From CBDFNC01 sp965249895 (GTDB taxonomy: Bacteria; Pseudomonadota; Gammaproteobacteria; Enterobacterales; CBDFNC01), in the NCBI GenBank assembly GCA_965249895.1, contig CBDFNC010000005.1, positions 2,666,001 to 2,730,000 on the forward strand: 64,000 nt of DNA. Direction: 5' to 3'. A program made the position numbers and the translations under genes. This document shows, in pieces, positions 25,676 through 34,416 of this stretch (position 1 is its first letter; every line of letters starts with the position of its first letter). The notes under the pieces were generated by a model that saw only the letters and a list, made by a program, of their open reading frames with translations, was not told the origin of the DNA and searched no databases.

Positions 25676-25738
25676 AAACTTGTCTGATTTAAGCGCAAGT
25701 TTGGCAGATTTGACCCGGTCCGAAGGTCAATCAAGTTT
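25676..25738. promoter_or_regulatory. Inverted-repeat operator candidates between araC-type gene and fabF
   Basis: Two nested symmetries are seen. AAACTTG (25676-25682) pairs with CAAGTTT (25696-25702), with a third CAAGTTT at 25732-25738. TTGACC (25710-25715) pairs with GGTCAA (25725-25730). A TATAAT follows at about 25739 and could be the fabF -10 element. This placement suits regulator binding over a divergent promoter; which protein binds is not known. Confidence 0.45.
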
Positions 25739-25780
25739 ATATAATTTGTCCCAACAATAAAGCAAACTCAGGTTAATTCA

Positions 25781-27013
25781 ATGGCAAAGCGAATAGTGAT
25801 CACCGGCTTAGGTGCCGTCAGTCCCATAGGTAATGATGTAGAGACCCTCTGGAATAACTGTAAAAATGGCGTATCCGGCATAACCGAAATCACCCGGTTT
25901 GACGCCAGCAGCTTGAAAACCCGAATTGCGGGCGAGGTCAAAGACTTTCAGCTGCCCGATATAGTGCCACGCAAAGATGCCAAGAAAATGGATATCTTTA
26001 TCCAGTACGCCATTGAAGCCACCCGCCAAGCCCTGGAGGATTCGAAACTGGAAATTACACCTGAGTTTGCGGACCATATTGGCGTCTCCCTGGGCATAGG
26101 CATCGGCGGTCAAACCACCATAGAGAAAAATACTCTGATGATCGAAGAGAAAGGACCTGATCGCCTGTCCCCCTTCTTTATTCCGGCCATCTTACCCAAT
26201 ATGGCCGCGGGACAAATATCTCTCCTGTTTGGCACCCGCAACTATAACGCTGTCACTTTATCCGCCTGCGCTTCTTCGACCCATGCCATAGGTGACGCCA
26301 TGCGGATCATCGAACGGGGCGACGCCAAGGCCATGATAGTGGGTGGCGCGGAAGGTTCACTGACTAAGCTTTGCATGGGCGGGTTTGCCGCAATGAAAGC
26401 CATGAGTCGACGTAACGACGAGCCGGAGAAAGCCAGCCGCCCCTACGATAAAAATCGTGACGGTTTTGTCTTTTCCGAAGGTTCAGTGATCCTTATTATC
26501 GAAGAGCTGGAGCATGCCTTGGCTCGCGGCGCCAAGATTTATTGTGAGCTGGCGGGTTATGGTTATAGCTCGGACGCCCACCATATCACCTCACCAACAG
26601 TGGAAGGGCAGGCCAGAGCACTCAATATGGCAATGAAAGACGCCAAGCTGGAGCCTGAGCAGATTGATTATGTGAATACCCACGCCACTTCGACCCCTGC
26701 CGGTGACATCAATGAATTAAAAGCGGTGAAACAGGTACTGGGAGAGCACGCTAAACAGGTTTCTATCAGCGGTACAAAATCCATGACCGGTCACTTATTA
26801 GGTGCCGCCGGTGCCATAGAAGCGCTAATCACGGCGAAAGCCATTGAAACTGGGTTTGTCCCCCCCACCATCAATGTTGAAGATCTCGATCCTGAATGTG
26901 ATCTGGATATTACGCCAAACGTGGGCAAGGCCAGACCTATAGAAGCTGCGTTAAGTAATAACTTTGGTTTTGGCGGCACCAATGCTTGCCTGGCAATGAA
27001 AAAGTGGCGCTAA
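25781..27013 (+). CDS. fabF: 3-oxoacyl-ACP synthase II
   Basis: 410 residues, the normal length for FabF. The condensing-enzyme triad is present: Cys in TLSACASSTHAIGDA, His in VNTHATSTPAGDINE and His in KSMTGHLLGAAGAIEA, plus the closing GFGGTNA loop. It extends fatty acids by condensing acyl-enzyme with malonyl-ACP. The gene stands alone, without acpP or fabG neighbours, and lies beside a GlxA-type regulator. It may therefore be a secondary FabF paralogue rather than the main operon copy. The SACAS around the active cysteine also differs slightly from the common TACATG. Confidence 0.92.
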   Translation: MAKRIVITGLGAVSPIGNDVETLWNNCKNGVSGITEITRFDASSLKTRIAGEVKDFQLPDIVPRKDAKKMDIFIQYAIEATRQALEDSKLEITPEFADHIGVSLGIGIGGQTTIEKNTLMIEEKGPDRLSPFFIPAILPNMAAGQISLLFGTRNYNAVTLSACASSTHAIGDAMRIIERGDAKAMIVGGAEGSLTKLCMGGFAAMKAMSRRNDEPEKASRPYDKNRDGFVFSEGSVILIIEELEHALARGAKIYCELAGYGYSSDAHHITSPTVEGQARALNMAMKDAKLEPEQIDYVNTHATSTPAGDINELKAVKQVLGEHAKQVSISGTKSMTGHLLGAAGAIEALITAKAIETGFVPPTINVEDLDPECDLDITPNVGKARPIEAALSNNFGFGGTNACLAMKKWR

Positions 27014-27073
27014 TATTAGCCCCAATTTTTCATTTGTCATCACCTAGCATATAACAGTGAAAAATCGTCTTGT

Positions 27074-27098
27074 ACCCTAGCCCGCTCCGAGCTAGGGT
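27074..27098. terminator. Bidirectional terminator between convergent genes
   Basis: ACCCTAGC (27074-27081) pairs with GCTAGGGT (27091-27098) over a 9-nt loop, between the fabF stop and the end of the convergent solute-binding protein gene. T-runs are short on both strands (TTTACT; ACAAG reversed), so strength is uncertain. Confidence 0.5.
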
Positions 27099-27112
27099 TT
27101 ACTGCCAACTTA

Positions 27113-27883
27113 CTAAGGTGGGTTCACTGCTTCAAGCCGATAACAATTAGCCAGCGCCTGATTAAACTTAGCAAGAATGTCTGGCCGCTCCCCCAAGAAA
27201 CGTTTGGTGAAGTAAACCCCCAGTGGTTTGTCTTTCGCTACCAGGCTTTCAACCTCATTGTGCATATCGAACTCATCCAATAAACTCGCCATCACCCTGT
27301 CATTAGCCATAACAACATCCACACGATCCGCTTTTAGCTGCAATAACAATTGCTCTGATGTCCTGGGGGAACTATAAATGGGATAACCTTGGCTTTTAAG
27401 CCAACGTGACATATTTGAACCCTGGAACGCGGCGATACGGGCGCTTTGTTTAAAAACGTCAGAGTCAACCTCTTGAGGGTTGGACTTCAGCCAATACCAT
27501 TTCCATTTCTGCGCGGCAATAATATCTGTCATCCTGGCATAAGAGTCTCGGTGTGCATTTTGAGATCCGGCAAAAAAACCATCCACATCACCTGTTTCCG
27601 CCTGGCTTTGTGCCCTTTGCCAGGGTACCACAAGAATTCGCAGCGGTTGCTTCATCTCAGTGAAAGCGCAACGAATCCTGTCTACCGCGATCCCAGTGAA
27701 AGTTTCATCGGCGATTACCTTTACTTTGGCCTGATCCTGATAGCTTCCTAGCGGGGAGAGGTTATGAGTAGCCAGCACCACAGGCTTATCTTGGGCCGCT
27801 GATAGCAAAGGATAAAAAAAAGATAGAAAAAACAGTAGTAACCATCTGATTATTCGACCTATTGATAAAAAAAAAGGAAACAT
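27113..27883 (-). CDS. Periplasmic solute-binding-like protein
   Basis: 256 residues. A hydrophobic signal (IIRWLLLFFLSFFYPLLSAAQ) precedes a binding-protein fold: VVLATHNLSPLGSYQD, ETFTGIAVDRIRCAFTEMKQPLRILVVPWQRAQSQAETGDVDGFFAGSQN, and LLLQLKADRVDVVMANDRVM. This pattern fits the family 3-like proteins common in marine gammaproteobacteria without linked permeases. It may bind a small polar ligand in the periplasm. It is divergent from the PAS sensor kinase gene 185 bp away, raising the possibility of a sensory partnership, which is inference. Confidence 0.75.
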   Translation of the reverse strand: MFPFFLSIGRIIRWLLLFFLSFFYPLLSAAQDKPVVLATHNLSPLGSYQDQAKVKVIADETFTGIAVDRIRCAFTEMKQPLRILVVPWQRAQSQAETGDVDGFFAGSQNAHRDSYARMTDIIAAQKWKWYWLKSNPQEVDSDVFKQSARIAAFQGSNMSRWLKSQGYPIYSSPRTSEQLLLQLKADRVDVVMANDRVMASLLDEFDMHNEVESLVAKDKPLGVYFTKRFLGERPDILAKFNQALANCYRLEAVNPP

Positions 27884-28068
27884 CTCTATATTCGTTTTAG
27901 GGCGAGGATATAGCTATAATTGTAGAAGTTGAGGGGCCAGTTAAACAGTATAAACCTCGATGATTTGAATTTTCCCCGCTACATGACCCTAGGATGCGTC
28001 AAACCTTCAAGATTCATTGTTAACTACAATATTAAGTGTTCTAGCTGGCTACAGAAACAGGTGAAGGA

Positions 28069-30048
28069 ATGATGAAGCCGCCTAATGCTCTGTTGCTCCC
28101 CCATGGAGAGCGGCTCTCCTATAGATTGTTGTTTTGGATCTTACTACTTAGTTCATTGTTTACCCTGATGGCCACTCTGTTCCAACTCTACGCCGACTAC
28201 AGCAATTTGCTTCTTGCACTGGAATACTCGATGGATCAAGTACAAAAGACAGTGTTACCAGCTGTAACCATGGCGGTATGGGCTTTAGATAGAGAAGCGC
28301 TGGAGAGCATCCTGGCAGGAGTACTTACTCAACGAGAAATCCTCCACGTTGAAGTACTGGATAACTATAACAACGCATTGATCCAACTGGGGGAAATAAA
28401 TAAAGGAGAACAAAACCTGCTTAAGCGTAATTACACTATTACCTTTATAGACGAAACGGGCGGAGCATTTGAGATTGGTCAACTTTCGGTGACGGCAACC
28501 CTCACAGAAATTTACCGGCAACTGATGGATAAGGTATTCGTGATCCTGATATCCCAAGGCATCAAGACATTCCTAATGTCGGCCTGCATCCTGATACTGG
28601 TGGAGTGGCTGGTGATCCGCCACCTGAACAAACTGGCTAGTTGGGCATCTAATATGGAGCTGGGCCGGTTGGACCAACCGCTAATCATTCAGCGAAAAGA
28701 AGCGGACCAAGGCGATGTGATTGATAGAGTCGTTACCTCGATTAATACAATGCAACATGGATTGGTCGAAGCATTAGCGGAGCGAGAACAAGCCGATATT
28801 AAAAGGCGGGAAAGCGAGCGTTTAGTCCGCTCAATCGTTGATAACTCCCCTTCGGTGATCTATGCCAAGGATCCGGAAGGTCGCTATACCATGGTAAATA
28901 ACCAATTTCTCGCTACATTCGGACAAGATGCCCAACAAGTTTTAGGGCAAACGGATCGGTCGCTATTCCCCCAAGCCCATGCTGATTCATTCAGAGATAA
29001 CGATCTAATGGTCGCAGAGCAAGCAACTCCGGTTACATTTGACGAGAAAATAACCCTGGGAGACAAAGTGAAGTATTACATGTCAGTTAAATTTCCAATC
29101 TTTAACGAAACTGGCCAACTCATTGCTACTGGAGGCGTTTCAACTGATATTACGGATAGGCGTAACAAGGAGCAGCAAATCATCGAGTTGAATGAAACAT
29201 TGGAACAAAAAGTGCGAATACGAACAAGTGAGCTTGAAGCCTCACTAAAACGCTTAAATGAAACACAAAGCCAATTGGTAGAGCAGGAGAAAATGGCCTG
29301 TTTAGGGCAGTTAACTGCCGGGTTGGCCCATGAAGTCAATACTCCATTGGGGATCGGTGTAACGGCGGTTTCGCTGATCCTTGAAGCCAGTGAGGAACTT
29401 CAAGGTTATCTAAAGTCCAAAACTCTTAAACGCTCTGAACTGGATAAGACAATTACCACTATTAATGAAGGAGGCTATATACTCAAATTTAACCTGCAAC
29501 GAGCTGCAGATTTGGTGCAAAGTTTTAAAAAAATTGCCGTGGACCAAACTTCAGAAGAAGCCAGGTTGTTTAATGTTCGTGCTTATATCAGCGATATTCT
29601 GTTAAGCCTCAGCCCGTTGTTGAAATATGGAGGTCTGCCGGTGAAGGTTGATCTGATTTGTGAGTCAGACGTCCAGCTATATTCCTACCCGGGTGATATA
29701 TCACAGCTTATCACTAACTTGGTAACCAATAGTGTTCAGCACGGATTTGACAGTATGAACACCCATATAGCAGCACCTAGGATAACTCTCAGTATCACCA
29801 GGACCAACCAAGCCCAGTTACTGGTTCAGTATAGGGACAATGGCAAGGGCCTGACCGATGAAGCAGAAAATCGGCTATTCGAACCTTTCTACACCACTGC
29901 ACGAGGCATGGGTGGCAGTGGACTTGGCATGAGTATCGTTTATAACCTGGTGGTACAAAAACTTCAGGGGGAAATTGCTATTGACCGGGAAAACCAGCAG
30001 GGGTTTGGCCTAACAATATTACTCCCGGTTGAGTTAGACCTAACGTAA
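28069..30048 (+). CDS. Membrane PAS-domain sensor histidine kinase
   Basis: 659 residues. A first membrane helix (about 22-42) is followed by a periplasmic sensor domain (about 43-165), a second helix (ILISQGIKTFLMSACILILVEWLVI), and a linker like HAMP. The PAS domain (about 255-370) reads IVDNSPSVIYAKDPEGRYTMVN...GVSTDITDRR. A coiled coil follows. The HisKA motif is GLAHEVNTPLGIG, with His as phosphoacceptor. The ATPase domain has N-box LVTNSVQHGF, G1 RDNGKGL, F-box LFEPFYTTA and G2 GSGLGMSIV. No receiver gene is adjacent, so the partner is elsewhere. The gene is preceded by GAAGGA. Confidence 0.9.
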   Translation: MMKPPNALLLPHGERLSYRLLFWILLLSSLFTLMATLFQLYADYSNLLLALEYSMDQVQKTVLPAVTMAVWALDREALESILAGVLTQREILHVEVLDNYNNALIQLGEINKGEQNLLKRNYTITFIDETGGAFEIGQLSVTATLTEIYRQLMDKVFVILISQGIKTFLMSACILILVEWLVIRHLNKLASWASNMELGRLDQPLIIQRKEADQGDVIDRVVTSINTMQHGLVEALAEREQADIKRRESERLVRSIVDNSPSVIYAKDPEGRYTMVNNQFLATFGQDAQQVLGQTDRSLFPQAHADSFRDNDLMVAEQATPVTFDEKITLGDKVKYYMSVKFPIFNETGQLIATGGVSTDITDRRNKEQQIIELNETLEQKVRIRTSELEASLKRLNETQSQLVEQEKMACLGQLTAGLAHEVNTPLGIGVTAVSLILEASEELQGYLKSKTLKRSELDKTITTINEGGYILKFNLQRAADLVQSFKKIAVDQTSEEARLFNVRAYISDILLSLSPLLKYGGLPVKVDLICESDVQLYSYPGDISQLITNLVTNSVQHGFDSMNTHIAAPRITLSITRTNQAQLLVQYRDNGKGLTDEAENRLFEPFYTTARGMGGSGLGMSIVYNLVVQKLQGEIAIDRENQQGFGLTILLPVELDLT

Positions 30049-30108
30049 AACGTAGCTAGACACCGAACACAAAGTCCACCTAACTAAAAATCCCCAACTC
30101 TATTCCCG

Positions 30109-30567
30109 TTAAAGGTTAACCGCAGTGGTAAACTTTTCCCGTTTCATCGAGATCAAAGTACGAAACTTACGTACGTTAGGCTCTGCGTAAATCACCCGCT
30201 CGACGAATTGCTGGAACGCCTCCATATCCGCCACGTCCACGATTAACACCATATCCACCTCACCAGTTACTTGATACGACTGACTCACCTCAGGTGCAGC
30301 ATGGATCATTTTTGCAAAGCGCTGATAAAGATCTGGTCTGTCACGCTCCATCTCTATTTCCACTATCATAGTGATTGGTTTACCCACCAGCTTAGGGTTT
30401 AAGATAGACACGTCCGCTACTATCAGCTCGTTTTCCCGCAACCTCTGCACCCGCTTTAAACACGCGGGTGGCGATAATCCAACAAGCTCCGCCAAATTTG
30501 CATTGGAGATACGGTTATCCTGTTGTAGCTGATTAAGAATATGCCGATCAATTCTGTCCAGTTCCAT
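30109..30567 (-). CDS. Lrp/AsnC family transcriptional regulator
   Basis: 152 residues. The N-terminal winged helix is DRIDRHILNQLQQDNRISNANLAELVGLSPPACLKRVQRLRENELIVADVSILNPKLVG. The C-terminal RAM effector domain is TMIVEIEMERDRPDLYQRFAKMIHAAPEVSQSYQVTGEVDMVLIVDVADMEAFQQFVERVIY. Members respond to amino acids. It is divergent from a nucleoside-recognition membrane protein gene across 164 bp and may regulate it. Confidence 0.93.
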   Translation of the reverse strand: MELDRIDRHILNQLQQDNRISNANLAELVGLSPPACLKRVQRLRENELIVADVSILNPKLVGKPITMIVEIEMERDRPDLYQRFAKMIHAAPEVSQSYQVTGEVDMVLIVDVADMEAFQQFVERVIYAEPNVRKFRTLISMKREKFTTAVNL

Positions 30568-30731
30568 AGTGGGTTAATCAGGTTAATAAAGTGGTGCCAT
30601 TAGTTAATCAGAAGAAAGTATTTTCTTCAACAAGAACATAATATTCCGTAAACCACCTAGACTAAGAAATCTAGTTAACCTCACCTAGGGTTAATATATT
30701 CCTTTGTAAGTCAATCACAGCAAGGGAAAAT

Positions 30732-31682
30732 ATGCGCTTCTTTTCCGAATTAACTCGCGAGATATACCAAGTCTCCTGGACGCTTTTCCGGGTCATGATA
30801 CCGGCTATTTTAGTGGTGAAACTGCTTGAGGAAATGGGGGTGGTGGATTACCTAGGTGTGATCTTAGGCCCTGTCATGGGCTGGGTAGGATTACCCGAAT
30901 CTATGGGTCTGGTATGGGCTACCACGATACTTACCAATATCTATGCCGGTATGTTGATATTTTTCCATGTACAGCAGGCAGAAACCCTCACTGTGGCCCA
31001 GGTGACCGTTGTAGCAGGCATGATGCTTATTGCCCATGGTTTACCCGTGGAAGGTCGCATCGCACAACAAGCAGGCATTCGATGGCGAGTAACTTTGCTG
31101 TTACGTATCGGCGGCGGTTTGTTATTCGGCTGGTTACTGCACCAAATCTACAGCCAGGGCAACTGGCTACAAGAGCCAAACCAGCTATTATGGCAGCCAC
31201 CACAGGTGGATGATTCATGGCCCGCCTGGTTATGGGCCCAGGGCCAAAGTCTGTTGATGATACAGTTGATTGTTATCGGATTATTAACTGCCCTTAAGCT
31301 ACTTAAGCTCATCGGTGTAGAAAAATTGATGACCTGGTTGTTGCGGCCCTTACTCAAGCTATTACGTATCGGTCCAGAGGCCACCACTATCACCATAGTG
31401 GGTGTTACTTTGGGCCTGGCTTTTGGCGGAGGTTTGTTAATCCAGGAGGCCAGAGCAGGACACGTATCGAAACGTGATATCTTTTCATCCATGGCCCTGC
31501 TGGCGTTATGCCATAGCCTGATTGAAGACACCATATTGGTGATGTTGCTGGGCGCTCATATTTCAGGTGTATTGTGGTTTAGGTTGGCCTTTTCACTGGT
31601 TTTCGTTGCCGTATTGATCAGGCTGATTGATAAGCAAAATGACGGTTTTTGGAACCGCCACCTGGTGAATCAAAATATTTAA
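30732..31682 (+). CDS. Nucleoside-recognition (Gate) domain membrane protein
   Basis: 316 residues with eight or so membrane helices. The Gate-type features are the paired symmetric halves: SWTLFRVMIPAILVVKLLEEMGVVDYLGVILGPVMGWVGLPESMGLVWATTILTNIYAGM and later GVEKLMTWLLRPLLKLLRIGPEATTITIVGVTLGLAFGGGLLIQEA...LCHSLIEDT. Proteins with this domain transport or recognise small metabolites, including nucleosides. Divergent Lrp-type regulation points to an amino-acid-linked substrate, which is inference. It is convergent with an EamA gene 9 bp away. Confidence 0.8.
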   Translation: MRFFSELTREIYQVSWTLFRVMIPAILVVKLLEEMGVVDYLGVILGPVMGWVGLPESMGLVWATTILTNIYAGMLIFFHVQQAETLTVAQVTVVAGMMLIAHGLPVEGRIAQQAGIRWRVTLLLRIGGGLLFGWLLHQIYSQGNWLQEPNQLLWQPPQVDDSWPAWLWAQGQSLLMIQLIVIGLLTALKLLKLIGVEKLMTWLLRPLLKLLRIGPEATTITIVGVTLGLAFGGGLLIQEARAGHVSKRDIFSSMALLALCHSLIEDTILVMLLGAHISGVLWFRLAFSLVFVAVLIRLIDKQNDGFWNRHLVNQNI

Positions 31683-31691
31683 CCGGAACGA

Positions 31692-32642
31692 TTAGCCGCC
31701 AGTGGCAGGCTGAGTCCTGTTTTTTTGGATAATGTAAATGGCGCCGAGAATAACCAGCAAACCAGGCAAGAGGTAAACCAGCCTTTCCTGGTGGGTTGCT
31801 ATATTTGTCGGAATCGCAACGAAGGCCGGGATCAGGAAACTGTACGCCAATACCTTGGCCGGCCCCAGTTTTTGCACAGTATACTGCTGTAAAAAGAAGG
31901 TCAGTAAGGTAGTAAAGATAGACAAATAAACCAGCTGAACCCAAAAACTGACATTAGCCCATGGAATACTATTTAACTCTTTCTGATAAAACACAAAAGG
32001 CAGCAAGAGAAGACTACCAAACACCAGGATCCAGAAGGTAGCTACCTTAGGCGCCAGGTGACCCAGCCATTTCTTCGATAAGGTGACATGGGCCGCCATT
32101 GATACGCAAGCCACTAAGAAAATCGCATCTCCCCGGTTAAACTCCATCGACAACGGCGACAAACCTTGCCCGGTAAACAAGACCCAAAGGGAGCCCAACG
32201 TGCCAATCACAAACCCGGCAATCATGACTAGTGAAGTACGCAGCTTTAACCACAGGAAACTCAACCCCACTCCGATTAAGGGCACCAGGGTAAAAAAAGC
32301 CGAGGTATTAATCGCCGTGGTATAACGTAACGCCTCAAACATACCCAGAAAATAACCAACCAGGGTACCGCTGATAAGCAGGAATTTTGCCGCCATCTTA
32401 ATATCTATACTTTTCCCCAGCTGTTGATAAACCAGGGGGAAAAACAACAAAGCCGCCAAGATAAAACGAAATGCTGTGGTTGCCACCGGGCTGGCCAATT
32501 CGGTGATATTGGCTGCTACGGGAAAGGAAGAAGCAACCAAAGCGACAGAAATCAGCAACATAAGGTTATTGCGTATTACATCCCCTTTCAGACTGGAACG
32601 AGCTCTATCCCAGCGAGAGCTATTTATTGTTAAGGAATCCAT
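31692..32642 (-). CDS. EamA family transporter (second copy)
   Basis: 316 residues with ten membrane helices in two EamA units. Examples are LLISVALVASSFPVAANITELASPVATTAFRFILAALLFFPLV and LVYLSIFTTLLTFFLQQYTVQKLGPAKVLAYSFLIPAFVAIPTNIATHQERLVYLLPGLLVILGAIYI. It is a metabolite exporter of unknown specificity. It is divergent from a LysR-type regulator gene across 95 bp, the usual arrangement for a regulated exporter. Confidence 0.87.
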   Translation of the reverse strand: MDSLTINSSRWDRARSSLKGDVIRNNLMLLISVALVASSFPVAANITELASPVATTAFRFILAALLFFPLVYQQLGKSIDIKMAAKFLLISGTLVGYFLGMFEALRYTTAINTSAFFTLVPLIGVGLSFLWLKLRTSLVMIAGFVIGTLGSLWVLFTGQGLSPLSMEFNRGDAIFLVACVSMAAHVTLSKKWLGHLAPKVATFWILVFGSLLLLPFVFYQKELNSIPWANVSFWVQLVYLSIFTTLLTFFLQQYTVQKLGPAKVLAYSFLIPAFVAIPTNIATHQERLVYLLPGLLVILGAIYIIQKNRTQPATGG

Positions 32643-32737
32643 GTTAATCTCATGTTAGTTCGATGCTTTTAATTCTACATTTTACGGTTTCTAAAAACTA
32701 ACGAGTTAATTTCACCCTTACATCAAGTTTTATTCAT

Positions 32738-33628
32738 ATGTTGACCAAAATTACTCTTGAACAATGGCGGATGTTTATCGCTGTAGTGGAACAAGGCGGT
32801 TTTGCCCAAGCCGCGGAGAAGCTTTTTAAGACCCAATCGGCGGTAAGCCATGCCATTAAAAAAATGGACTCTCAGCTTTCGCAGCCTCTGTTCGCTATAT
32901 CCGGACGAAAAGCTGTGTTGACGCCTTTTGGCCAGGCATTAGTGCCTAAGGCGAAAAAGCTGTTGGCTGAAGCGCAACAAATGGAAAGCCTTGGCAAACA
33001 ATTTCATCAAGGCAGTCTGGGTGAGGTAGCCATTGCCGTGGACAGCTTATACCCGAGGGCAGAATTGTATCAGGCACTGAAAACCATGGCCAATGAATAC
33101 CCGGCCCTAAGTATTCGCCTATATGAAACCGTCTTATCCCGAACCCGTGAGCTGATGGAAGACGGCAAAGTGGTATTAGGCATAGCCAGCACCCTGGCCA
33201 CCAAACATATTATCGAGCCTTGTTATACAGCCGAGCTGGTGGCGGTTGCAGAGAAATATTTCCCACTCAGTTGCCGGGAACAAATCGATCAACAAGAGCT
33301 CAGTGGTTTTCGCCAAATAGTCCTACAAGACGCCGGGGTCCGCAGCAATCAAAATAGCGGCTGGTTAGGCGCAGAATCCAGAACATCCGCCAGCCAAATC
33401 AGCACTGTGCTGGATTTAGTATTAGCCGGACACGGATTTGCCTGGTTACCTAAGCATCACATTAACCCCTTATTAGAAAACGGCCGGCTTGTCCGCTTAC
33501 CGCTTAGTCAGGGGCAGTCCCGTAATGTACAACTACAGATGGGGATTAGTCCGGAGGACAAAGACAGGCCTGAAATCATCAGGTTGACTCAACTGCTGCG
33601 GCTTACCCCGCTACAGGGTAGCAATTAA
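32738..33628 (+). CDS. LysR family transcriptional regulator
   Basis: 296 residues. The LysR helix-turn-helix is at the N-terminus: LEQWRMFIAVVEQGGFAQAAEKLFKTQSAVSHAIKKMDSQLSQPLFAISGRKAVLTPFGQALVPKAKKLL. A two-subdomain effector-binding region starts near residue 90 (GEVAIAVDSLYPRAEL). A GHGFAWLPKHHI motif lies near the end. It probably regulates the divergent EamA exporter. The effector is unknown. Confidence 0.92.
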   Translation: MLTKITLEQWRMFIAVVEQGGFAQAAEKLFKTQSAVSHAIKKMDSQLSQPLFAISGRKAVLTPFGQALVPKAKKLLAEAQQMESLGKQFHQGSLGEVAIAVDSLYPRAELYQALKTMANEYPALSIRLYETVLSRTRELMEDGKVVLGIASTLATKHIIEPCYTAELVAVAEKYFPLSCREQIDQQELSGFRQIVLQDAGVRSNQNSGWLGAESRTSASQISTVLDLVLAGHGFAWLPKHHINPLLENGRLVRLPLSQGQSRNVQLQMGISPEDKDRPEIIRLTQLLRLTPLQGSN

Positions 33629-33727
33629 TTCCCGCTCAATTATATTCATAGGTAACCCCTATTATCGTCATTATCTTTTTTATCTTATGAGAAATATGCT
33701 GACCCCATCGCTATTAAGGAGGTCAGT

Positions 33728-34371
33728 ATGAAACCAATACAAGTAGAGTTTTTTCATGATGTGGTTTGTGGGTGGTGTTATTTACAGTCACCCAGATTAC
33801 GGAAAGTAGCGGCAGAATTTAATGCTAACGTCATTCAGCGAACATTTGTGCTTCAGCGTAACCAGCAAGAAATGGTGCAACGGTTTGGCTCTATCGGTGC
33901 AGCCAAACGTGAGATCCTTGGTCATTGGAAATCATGTCGGACCCAGGCCGAAGATCCTTCACGCTTTAATATTGAAGGCATGCAGCAGCAAACCTTTGAT
34001 TACCCCAACGGCTGGCAGGGCACCCTTGCTTGTAAAGCAGCGGAGCAGTTGGCAGGTCATCCAGGACATTGGGATATGTTTGACCGTATCCAATTAGCTC
34101 ATTTAAAAGAGAATCGAAATGTAGGGACCCTAAAGTGTTGCATCAATTGGCATTGGAGCTAGGCTTCGACCAACAGCAATTTGCCAAGGAAATTTCCAGC
34201 CCACTTACCAAAAAACGGGTAGAAAAAGATATTACCAGGGCCAAAGAGATTGGCTTTCGTTCCATATCTACCCTGGTAATAAACGATGCATATGTAATTT
34301 CCGAGACCATGCCGCTAGAAAAAATGTGCCATACCTTTCAGCAGATAAGTACCGAAACCAGCGCTGCATAA
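33728..34371 (+). pseudogene. DsbA/FrnE-like oxidoreductase, frameshifted
   Basis: The first frame (33728-34162) gives MKPIQVEFFHDVVCGWCYLQSPRL with a CGWC active site, then the helical insert to ENRNV. The continuation DPKVLHQLALELGFDQQQF...SISTLVINDAYVISE is in another frame from about 34126 to 34371. Restoring one base in the GGG at 34124-34126 joins them into about 214 residues, the normal size for FrnE-type DsbA-family proteins, with the cis-proline-like loop region in the second part. This may be a decayed gene or a sequencing error in a short homopolymer. Confidence 0.8.
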
Positions 34372-34391
34372 AACGCTGACAAGCCGTTAAC

Positions 34392-34413
34392 AGCCAGCCT
34401 TCTCTGGCTTTTC
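34392..34413 (+). terminator. Intrinsic terminator
   Basis: AGCCAG (34392-34397) pairs with CTGGCT (34404-34409) across a 6-nt loop and is followed by TTTCC. It lies 20 bp past the DsbA-like frame and just before the end of the convergent collagen-like gene. Confidence 0.55.
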
Positions 34414-34416
34414 CAT

